From contig JBGVRC010000172.1 of the NCBI GenBank assembly GCA_045128055.1, positions 1 to 13,329 on the forward strand: DNA of 13,329 bases. The letters run 5' to 3'. The translations under genes and the position numbers were made by a program. Source of the DNA: Scatosoma sp045128055 (GTDB lineage: Bacteria > Bacillota > Clostridia > Christensenellales > Borkfalkiaceae). This document shows positions 6,710-13,329 of this stretch, in pieces (position 1 is the stretch's first letter; each line of letters opens with the position of its first letter). The notes below the pieces were generated by a model, which saw only the letters and a program-made list of their open reading frames with translations, did no database searches and had not been told where the DNA came from.

Positions 6710-8506
6710 ATGAAAAAGAAAATAACGGCTTATTTGGCTTTGGCGCTTGCCAGCGTATCCGCTTTCGCAGCTTGCGGCGGCGGAAGTACGGGCGGTTCGC
6801 AGTCAAGCGATGGCGGTAGCTCGGATAGCGGTACCAGCAACAACGGCAACACGATTGCTACGCAGCCTTTGTCCGTGCAAGAGCTTGGCGAAGGGTTTAA
6901 CGCGGCGTACTTGCCTGACGTTTCGTCCATCAATCAGCTTTCGGGTAAAATCGACGTTTGCTTGGATTTTGAAGGCACGCAAAGCGGTTGGAGAGCGTTG
7001 GCGGACGAATATAAGAGATTGCAAGGCGGCGCGGTAGAAGTAAATATCAACACCAACTACGCAGGCTCTTCCTACGGTCAAAAATTGAACGCGGAATTGA
7101 CCAACACCAACACCGATTGGGATATCGTAGAAGGTAACCTTGGCTACGGTTCGACGTATACCTACTGTATCGATATGTATTCGGCAATCGCTTCGTACAA
7201 CCCTTACTGCGGTGAAAACGTACAATGGTCGAGCGTGCTTGAAAAAGCGGCGTACACGACGAAAGAAGCGGATACCAGCGGCAAGAGTATTATTTTGAAC
7301 TCGGAAATTATGCAGACGTGCTGGTTTGTCAACGAAGTGGCTTTGGAAGCGGCTGGCGCGTATGGGTATAAGAATGCTTCGGATGAAGTAGGCTATCCCG
7401 AAACGTGGGACGACTTGATTTCCCTTTGTAAATATATGCAAGACGCAGGGTATAGCAATCCCTTGGGGATTTCGTTGACGAGCGCGAGCGTTGAATCCTT
7501 GCAATTCAGCTGGTTGTTGCGCGTATACGGCGACTATTACTACCGTCAATTCTATCAATACATAATGGGCGGCGACAAGAACACGATTTGGGACGGCTAT
7601 GACGAAACGGAAGAAGTTGTCGAGCTCAACAACGGCTACGGCGTGCGTTACGCAAAGCTTTTGAATATTCTCTTTGACGAAGATTGCTCGTTCGGCCCCG
7701 GTTACGTTGGGTTTACCAGCGAAGTATACCGTGATTTCGTAGGTCAGCTTGCGAAGATGAAGGGGTATTTGATGCAAAACGTATCCAGCACGGAATTTGG
7801 CGAACTTAGAGATAAGTTTGAAATGCAAAGCGACGGCAAGGCTTCTCCCCAAATTATTTTGGACTACCAAGGCTTTGGTATCAACTACACCAACTCGAAC
7901 GCGGAAGGCTTTGAAGCAGGATATTTCGATTATCCCCAAATGATTTCCGGTAAATACACGCGTGGGGATAAAATCGGCCAATCTATCGTTCCCGAAACGA
8001 CCTTGACCCGCGACATCGGCGGCAACGGCGGTTTCCTTTCCATTATCAACCATATGGGCGACTCCGCGCAAAATCAATTAAACAAAGACTTTATTAAATT
8101 CGTTATGTCGCCTTACGGTCAAACGATTTATTATAAGGGCTTGGCGGCGAAAGGCGACGTGCCTAAGGGCTTGTCTTCCGTAAAGAACGACCTTGTTGTT
8201 ATTCCCAGCGAATGGAAAGCGTATTTTGACGAAAGCAACAAGACCATCGAATTTAGCGGCGACGTAGACGCAAATCCTTTCTTGTCGTGGGGCGTTCGTT
8301 ACGTGAACGGTTTGGAAAAGACGAGAAGCACGATTACGGAAAACTGGCAAAACCTTTTGATGACCGGTCGTTCGGCTGAACAAACCTTGATTCCCGCAAC
8401 CTTTGCGGTGAAGTGGTCGGAAGCGGTATACACGGATATGTTGACGTGCGTAGCGGACAACAGATGGCCTGAAAACTTCTGGTTTGATCCCAACTATAAC
8501 TTGTAA
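6710..8506 (+). CDS. Sugar ABC transporter solute-binding lipoprotein
   Basis: The product has 598 residues. It starts with a lysine-rich n-region (MKKK), a hydrophobic core and the lipobox SAFAAC with the lipidated cysteine at residue 22, then a Gly/Ser-rich linker (to about residue 48) that tethers the domain to the outer membrane face. The rest reads as a family 1 extracellular solute-binding protein: IDVCLDFEGTQSGWRALADEY, then SYGQKLNAELTNTNTDWDIV in the usual early position, the helix YPETWDDLISLCKYMQDAGY typical of the N-lobe of sugar binders, and a late NQLNKDFIKFVMSPYGQ. At 598 residues it is well above the ~400 of MalE-like proteins, closer to large oligosaccharide binders. As first gene of the operon it captures substrate and delivers it to the two permeases encoded just downstream. 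Substrate is not predictable from sequence alone; an oligosaccharide is most likely. Confidence 0.92.
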   Translation: MKKKITAYLALALASVSAFAACGGGSTGGSQSSDGGSSDSGTSNNGNTIATQPLSVQELGEGFNAAYLPDVSSINQLSGKIDVCLDFEGTQSGWRALADEYKRLQGGAVEVNINTNYAGSSYGQKLNAELTNTNTDWDIVEGNLGYGSTYTYCIDMYSAIASYNPYCGENVQWSSVLEKAAYTTKEADTSGKSIILNSEIMQTCWFVNEVALEAAGAYGYKNASDEVGYPETWDDLISLCKYMQDAGYSNPLGISLTSASVESLQFSWLLRVYGDYYYRQFYQYIMGGDKNTIWDGYDETEEVVELNNGYGVRYAKLLNILFDEDCSFGPGYVGFTSEVYRDFVGQLAKMKGYLMQNVSSTEFGELRDKFEMQSDGKASPQIILDYQGFGINYTNSNAEGFEAGYFDYPQMISGKYTRGDKIGQSIVPETTLTRDIGGNGGFLSIINHMGDSAQNQLNKDFIKFVMSPYGQTIYYKGLAAKGDVPKGLSSVKNDLVVIPSEWKAYFDESNKTIEFSGDVDANPFLSWGVRYVNGLEKTRSTITENWQNLLMTGRSAEQTLIPATFAVKWSEAVYTDMLTCVADNRWPENFWFDPNYNL

Positions 8507-8523
8507 TATAAAAATAACAACGG

Positions 8524-8561
8524 TTTGTACGCCGTGACCGAACAACGTTACGGCGTACAAA
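8524..8561 (+). promoter_or_regulatory. Intercistronic hairpin between binding protein and permease
   Basis: TTTGTACGCCGT (8524-8535) and ACGGCGTACAAA (8550-8561) form a perfect 12-bp stem with a 14-nt loop. No T run follows, so full termination is unlikely. Such hairpins after binding-protein genes protect the upstream message and raise its level over the permease genes, as in malE-malF; the same role is inferred here. Confidence 0.7.
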
Positions 8562-8592
8562 GCTGAAAAAAGGATAACGCAGGGGGTTACCT

Positions 8593-11196
8593 ATGGCAAT
8601 AGGCGTAACGAACCAAGATAAGAAAAAGGCGAGAAACACGACGGTGATTTTGTCGGTGCTTCTTGCTCTTTTTACACTTTTAACGGTTGTTTTCGGCGTA
8701 TTGATCCCTACTTCCAACGAAATGAAGACGGTTGGCGCAAGCGAGCCTATCAAAGCGTTGGTGGAAGGGGAAGACGGCGAAGATTATTTTCTTTTGTCCG
8801 ACGTCGCGATGTATCGTTTCGACGCTTTTACGGACGAGCATATTTCTACGTTTGCTTTGTCGGAAGTGGAAAAGCGTTTAGGGCAAAACGGCGACAAGGA
8901 AAAATTGTTGGAAGGCAGTTTAAATCAATGGACCGCCAAGTACGTCGAAGGACAAAACGGGGAAGATTTTTACCTGTTGGTGGACGGCAACGGCAACATT
9001 TTCAAATTGCTTGACGACGGCGTTTCGTTGCAAATGACGGACGATTATTTCTTGGCGGACTCGGTTGCGGGCAAGCTGCAAGTGGAAAGCTACGACGACG
9101 TAAACGGTATGCTGTATTGCTTGGTTTTGGAAAAGGACAGCAGCTATTACGTTTACCGTTTTGATACGAACAATTTGCAAAGCGGCGCAAACAAGAAAAA
9201 GCAGCTTTGGGATTTGGATTTGGAAGGCGCGACGGCTTCCGCGCAAAAAATCGTGCCTTTGACTTCGGCGAAAACGGGCGTTTTGTCCTTCGTGGTAACC
9301 GAAGAATGCGTATATTTGTTCAAAAACGGCGGCGGTATCGTGCGCGTGGGCTTGAATTTGGCGGACTACGTGGACGAAAACGGCAAAGAGTTCGATTATA
9401 TGAACGTCGTAAAGGAATATTACGACCAAGGCCGAGATAAGGTAGTGGAAGAAGAAGCTTTCGCGGCGTATTTCCGCGATTTGCTCACGAAAAATGAGAA
9501 AAATACGCATACGCAAGACGAGCTTGCAACGGCAAACGGCGAACAGCTTGCCGCTTGGTATAAAGAGCTGGTCACCGTAACCAGATACAACAAAGAATAT
9601 AAAAATGCGAAAGACGAAGCGAAAGCGGCTATCAACGAAACGTTCGCGGCGGAAAATCCTTGGTGCGAATCGTACGACAGCGCTTCGAGAAATTTGTTGG
9701 TGAATAGAGAATACGTCGATTCGAGATATTATTCGATTTTGTACGCAGGGGAAAGCAATATCAGCGGTATCGTATATTCCAAAAAGAATAAAACGGTGTA
9801 CTACGCCAACCTTTTGGACGGGTATTTATACAGCGTAGAAAAGGAAGCGATAGACAAAGCGGAAAGCGGTTCGTTTTTAAGCGACGTCGCTACGAAGATG
9901 GATTCGGTGAAATTCGGCGACGATAAAAAGTTTAGCACCTTTGGCAACGGGCTTAGCATCAACGATTTTGCAAACACCTTGTATTTGCGTTTCCAAAACG
10001 AACAAACGGTGTCTATCGTAGACGTAAATGATAAAGAAAATTATAAAATTTTATATACCTTCGAAGCAAACTTCGATATCAACACCTTGACGGGTGATAA
10101 GGACAATAAAGTCACGCACGTATTAAGACAGGTGACGAACGTAGACTTGCAGGCGAACACGACAAACCGTTTGTACGCTTGTACCTACGTTCCCGAAGAG
10201 CTGGAACAAAAAGGCTTGACGAGATTTTTGTTTATCGCGTTCTTGGTGGCGTCCGTAGTCTTGTTGCTGTTGACGATTTGGTTCTTTGTGGCGATGAAGA
10301 GCGAGCGTTCGCTGTATAAGCTCAAAGTCATTCAAAGGGACGTAAAGAAGAACAAAAAGGTGTACTTGGCGTTGTCTTTCTTCGTGATTTTGCTGTTTAT
10401 GTTCTGTTATTACGAAGCAATCGGCGCAATTTCGATGTCCTTCTTTGATTACACGCAGGAAAAACCTGCTTGGATTTGGAACAACTTTGCAAACTATATC
10501 AAGATTTTAAACGAGTCTGCGTTCTGGCGTTCGATAGGCAATATGCTCTTCTTCTTGGTGTTCGATTTGTTGCTTTGTATCGTTCCGCCGTTGGTTTTCG
10601 CATTCCTTTTGGTTTTGATACGAAACAAAACGGCGTCGGGTTGGATTCGCGCGCTGATGTTCATTCCCAGCATTATCCCCAGTATGGCAACCATGCTTAT
10701 TTGGCGTACGGGTATCTACGGGGATACGGGTATTATGAACCAAATTATCGGCGCGGACGTACCCATCGACTTTTTGGGAAACACCAACTACGCGCGTTGG
10801 GCGTTGATGTTTATGGGCTTCCCGTTCGTAGGCGGTTATTTGATTTTCTACGGCGGTATGATGAATATCCCCGAAGAATATCACGAAGCGGGCAGGCTGG
10901 AAGGTCTGGGCATCATCAAGCGGTTTATATCCATTGATATTCCGCTGGTTATGCCGCAAATCAAGTACATATTCATTATGACGTTTATCGCTTCGGTGCA
11001 AAACTATGCAAGAACGTATATTTTGGCGTCCACAGGCACGACGACGCCCGTAGAAACGATGTACACGACGATGATGATTCACGGCGACTACGGGAAAGCC
11101 AGCGCGTACGCAACGCTTATCTTTGTATTCTTGTTCGTAGCGGTTGCCGCGAACTTCCGAATGCAGAAAAAAGAAACGATGGGGGAAGATTTGTAA
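8593..11196 (+). CDS. MalF-type sugar ABC permease with a ~500-residue extracellular domain
   Basis: The product has 867 residues, against roughly 290-310 for ordinary Gram-positive MalF-type permeases. AGGGGG (8581-8586) supports the ATG at 8593. A first membrane helix lies at ~14-36. Residues ~37-540 are hydrophilic and beta-rich, with repeated strand-turn-strand units (YFLLSDVAMYRFD, FYLLVDGNGNIFKLL, YCLVLEKDSSYYVYRF, YSKKNKTVYYANLLDGYLYSV) that suggest a beta-propeller, interrupted by a charged helical segment at ~261-375. A second helix lies at ~545-568. The permease core with about six helices runs from ~590 to 860, and its EAA loop is EAGRLEGLGIIKRFISIDIP (765-784), which docks on the ATPase. 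The large domain sits outside the cell between helices 1 and 2, unlike the periplasmic loop of E. coli MalF, which lies between helices 3 and 4. The permease role is secure; the ectodomain fold and its role are inferred. Confidence 0.92.
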   Translation: MAIGVTNQDKKKARNTTVILSVLLALFTLLTVVFGVLIPTSNEMKTVGASEPIKALVEGEDGEDYFLLSDVAMYRFDAFTDEHISTFALSEVEKRLGQNGDKEKLLEGSLNQWTAKYVEGQNGEDFYLLVDGNGNIFKLLDDGVSLQMTDDYFLADSVAGKLQVESYDDVNGMLYCLVLEKDSSYYVYRFDTNNLQSGANKKKQLWDLDLEGATASAQKIVPLTSAKTGVLSFVVTEECVYLFKNGGGIVRVGLNLADYVDENGKEFDYMNVVKEYYDQGRDKVVEEEAFAAYFRDLLTKNEKNTHTQDELATANGEQLAAWYKELVTVTRYNKEYKNAKDEAKAAINETFAAENPWCESYDSASRNLLVNREYVDSRYYSILYAGESNISGIVYSKKNKTVYYANLLDGYLYSVEKEAIDKAESGSFLSDVATKMDSVKFGDDKKFSTFGNGLSINDFANTLYLRFQNEQTVSIVDVNDKENYKILYTFEANFDINTLTGDKDNKVTHVLRQVTNVDLQANTTNRLYACTYVPEELEQKGLTRFLFIAFLVASVVLLLLTIWFFVAMKSERSLYKLKVIQRDVKKNKKVYLALSFFVILLFMFCYYEAIGAISMSFFDYTQEKPAWIWNNFANYIKILNESAFWRSIGNMLFFLVFDLLLCIVPPLVFAFLLVLIRNKTASGWIRALMFIPSIIPSMATMLIWRTGIYGDTGIMNQIIGADVPIDFLGNTNYARWALMFMGFPFVGGYLIFYGGMMNIPEEYHEAGRLEGLGIIKRFISIDIPLVMPQIKYIFIMTFIASVQNYARTYILASTGTTTPVETMYTTMMIHGDYGKASAYATLIFVFLFVAVAANFRMQKKETMGEDL

Positions 11197-11197
11197 T

Positions 11198-12106
11198 ATG
11201 GAAAACACAAACGTTTATATGCAACCTACAACCAAGCCCCCTAAAAAAATAAAGACGAAGGGATTGCGAATGCCCCACGAAAAGGCTTGGGCGCAAACGA
11301 TTATTCTCACCGTCACTATCTTTTGCTTGGTATTTTCTTTCTTGCCCTTGTTCTTGACGCTGGTCAACTCCTTCAAGCTGGACGAACAAGTAAAAGTAGA
11401 CGCTTTCAGCTTGCCTTTGTTTTCTACCATTCTCGAAGCGGCAGGGCTTAACTTCGGGCAGGCTTGGGCAGTACTTGCTCCCTATTATTTCCGCACGATT
11501 TTGGTTGCGCTTATCGGCGCGGTGCTGGAAACGGTGATCGGCGCGCTACTTGCGTATATTTTGGTGGTAAAGAATTTCTATTTCAAAGAACTTATCTTTA
11601 TGCTTTTCATTTCGGTATTGCTTGTACCGTCCATTATCGGGTATCCTATTTTGATTCCGCTTATTCGCGATTCGTTCGGGGTAGGGGACAGCTATTTTGG
11701 GTACTTATTGCCGATGATCGGCGGTTCGCAGGTTACGGGTATGTTCCTGCTGAGAACCTTTTTCAGCCAACAGCCCAAATCCTTATACGAAAGCGCGAAG
11801 CTGGACGGGGCAAACGATTTTGTCTTGTTTACGAAAATTACTTTGCCGTTGTCCTTGCCTATCGTATTGTATTATTTCGTCGGGTGCTTCTCGGGGATTT
11901 ACAACGAATATCTGTGGGCGAGCTTGATTATGGACAACAATCAAACGGTGACGACGATTATGCACTCGGTCGTAGCGACCGGGGAAATCAAATACGGCGC
12001 GGCGTACGCAATGTATTTCTTGGCGGCGATTCCTTTGATTATCACGACGGTAATTTCTATGAAGTACTTTAAGAGCGGTGAATTTGCCGCCGGATTAAAA
12101 TTATAA
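11198..12106 (+). CDS. MalG-type sugar ABC permease
   Basis: The product has 302 residues and six membrane helices, the first at ~30-50 (TIILTVTIFCLVFSFLPLFL). Its EAA loop is ESAKLDGANDFVLFTKITLP (198-217), the contact for the ATPase. It is the second transmembrane subunit of the importer and would pair with the permease encoded just upstream. The ATG at 11198 begins one base after the upstream TAA, with GGGGGAAG (11181-11188) at a usable distance, and gives a normal short cytoplasmic N-terminus; the in-frame start further upstream at 11144 would lie inside the previous gene and has no comparable support. The near-overlap implies translational coupling of the two permeases in equal amounts. 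Confidence 0.95.
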   Translation: MENTNVYMQPTTKPPKKIKTKGLRMPHEKAWAQTIILTVTIFCLVFSFLPLFLTLVNSFKLDEQVKVDAFSLPLFSTILEAAGLNFGQAWAVLAPYYFRTILVALIGAVLETVIGALLAYILVVKNFYFKELIFMLFISVLLVPSIIGYPILIPLIRDSFGVGDSYFGYLLPMIGGSQVTGMFLLRTFFSQQPKSLYESAKLDGANDFVLFTKITLPLSLPIVLYYFVGCFSGIYNEYLWASLIMDNNQTVTTIMHSVVATGEIKYGAAYAMYFLAAIPLIITTVISMKYFKSGEFAAGLKL

Positions 12107-12120
12107 GTAAGGTGTTGAAA

Positions 12121-13329
12121 ATGAGAAAAAACAAACTATTGACAGTGCTTTTAAGCGTAGCGATGCTTTTCGGCGCGACGGCTATGTTGGCTTCGTGCGG
12201 GGAAGCGGCTGCGGGCAGCAGCAGTAGCTCGGAATCGGAAGTAAAAACGACGGCTACGATTAAGTTCGACGTCAATCTTGAAGGCTACGAAACCAACAGC
12301 GTCAAGGACAAAACGGTGAGCATCGGTAAACGCGTACCCATCTCGAAAGCGTATATTACGGGTGATAATCCCGACAATTTACAGCTTTACGGCTGGTATA
12401 CGGACGAAGCTTGTACGCAGGCGTGGGATTTTAAAGAAGATACCGTGCAAGGCGATATGACGCTGTATGCAAAATGGGTAGAACAGTATACCGTAAATTA
12501 TTACGTCAACGACGCGGCGGTAAAGTCGGATTTGGCGTTTAAAGGGGATACGTTGGCGGAAGATGCGTCTTTGGTGGCAGGATTTAAATACCAAGGCACG
12601 TATTTGGACGCTGAGTACACGATTCCTTACGATTACGCGCAGCCCGTTGCGGGGAACACCGAGTTGTACATCAAGCGTTCGGCGGGGATTTATATGAGCG
12701 ACCACACCGACGCGGGAGAAGTGTCTTCGGGTTCGTTATCCGATTATCTCGTAGCGTACGTGGGGTCTAATTCCTGGGATTCGAAAGGGAATATTATCGA
12801 AGAAGAAGGCTGGGTAGAGCCGTATAGAGTCGTTACGCAATACGAAGACGGTTCTGCGGAAGAAAATTGCAGCTACGTAAACTTTGGGTATCAGCCCACT
12901 TACGGCGACGGCTTTGTAGAGCTTTGCTTGGCGTTGGATATTACGCAATCGCAAATTATCCGTATTTGGTTTAAAAACCTTGGCAAAGCGAACACGGTGA
13001 ATATGTATTTCACGGCGCTTTTGGACGCGGAAAACAACGTGTACTCGGAAACGGGTTCGGTATATACGCAGGATTTCTGCTATCCTAACTATACGGGCAG
13101 CGGTATTGGCGACGGTATTGCGTTGGATAGCGACCAAATCGAAATGGAAGAAAACGCGGAATGGACTTACGTGGATTTCAATTTGTATGAAGTTTACAAA
13201 AACGGTTATTCCATTTGGGGCACGTCTTCTTTTTTGGGGACGCTTCGTTTCCAAGCAAACTATAAAAACGTGGACGAAGACGACTGGTCGAACGTATTTT
13301 TGATTAAGGCGATTGAAGGCGTACCGCAC
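12121..13329 (+). CDS. InlB-repeat lipoprotein with beta-sandwich domain (3' partial)
   Basis: The frame opens with ATG at 12121, 14 bp after the MalG-type gene and behind TAAGGTG, and stays open to the right edge (403 codons seen). The N-terminus is a lipoprotein signal with lipobox LASC (cysteine 26), followed by a Ser-rich linker. Residues ~46-119 match an InlB-type/Listeria-Bacteroides repeat: LYGWYTDEACTQAWDF followed by MTLYAKWV, which is the repeat signature. A second, weaker repeat-like unit follows (YTVNYYVNDAAV to about 186). From ~190 to the edge there is a beta-rich region (for example FVELCLALDITQSQIIRIWF and LGTLRFQANYKNVDEDDW) that reads like a carbohydrate-binding-type jelly roll. 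It would sit on the cell surface and may help capture the glycan or present it to the transporter. It is not a second classical solute-binding protein in the visible part. Confidence 0.82.
   Translation, partial: MRKNKLLTVLLSVAMLFGATAMLASCGEAAAGSSSSSESEVKTTATIKFDVNLEGYETNSVKDKTVSIGKRVPISKAYITGDNPDNLQLYGWYTDEACTQAWDFKEDTVQGDMTLYAKWVEQYTVNYYVNDAAVKSDLAFKGDTLAEDASLVAGFKYQGTYLDAEYTIPYDYAQPVAGNTELYIKRSAGIYMSDHTDAGEVSSGSLSDYLVAYVGSNSWDSKGNIIEEEGWVEPYRVVTQYEDGSAEENCSYVNFGYQPTYGDGFVELCLALDITQSQIIRIWFKNLGKANTVNMYFTALLDAENNVYSETGSVYTQDFCYPNYTGSGIGDGIALDSDQIEMEENAEWTYVDFNLYEVYKNGYSIWGTSSFLGTLRFQANYKNVDEDDWSNVFLIKAIEGVPH

Noticed and set aside
6803..8077. Long open frame on the minus strand opposite the binding-protein gene
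   Set aside because: It is antisense to a well-supported solute-binding protein, shows no domain or ribosome binding site, and has shadow-like composition.
1..13329. CRISPR array, tRNA, rRNA, insertion sequence, phage or toxin-antitoxin genes
   Set aside because: No regularly spaced repeats, cloverleaf-type sequence, rRNA motif, transposase or paired small toxin/antitoxin genes were seen on either strand.

Overview
The window looks like part of a chromosome from a Gram-positive, Clostridia-type gut bacterium. It has moderate GC, strong AGGAGG-like ribosome binding sites, lipobox signal peptides, InlB-type (Listeria-Bacteroides) repeats in secreted proteins, and a CUT1-type sugar ABC transporter with no ATPase beside it. 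A Christensenellales/Borkfalkiaceae-like lineage would fit, but that is an impression from gene style, not a demonstrated placement.

Layout. (1) 2-5239 (+): the 3' part of a giant secreted multidomain protein. Four divergent copies of a ~115-130 residue beta-rich module come first, with InlB-like repeats between and after them. Then follow a concanavalin-like sandwich, a beta domain common in clostridial surface proteins, a helical spacer, an Fn3-like domain and a C-terminal TIM-barrel glycosidase-like domain. (2) 5253-5375 (+): a 40-residue acidic peptide gene 13 bp behind it. (3) 5387-5459: two hairpin terminators back to back, one for each converging transcription unit. (4) 5472-6290 (-): an AraC-family regulator with an N-terminal cupin. 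(5) 6291-6709: a 419-bp divergent control region. It holds a clustered TGACAA hexamer, a consensus sigma-A promoter and a ~225-nt leader with several hairpins and a possible 16-codon leader ORF. (6) 6710 to the right edge (+): an operon encoding a solute-binding lipoprotein, a MalF-type permease carrying a ~500-residue extracellular domain between its first two membrane helices, a MalG-type permease, and an InlB-containing lipoprotein cut by the window edge.

Working model (inference): the operon from 6710 takes up a complex glycan-derived oligosaccharide under the divergent AraC regulator. The giant surface protein degrades or binds a related polysaccharide, and an ATPase encoded elsewhere powers the transporter. 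The most unusual items are the permease with its large, probably propeller-like ectodomain, the structured leader of the transport operon, and the small peptide gene coupled to the giant enzyme. I see no CRISPR array, tRNA, rRNA, transposase or phage gene.
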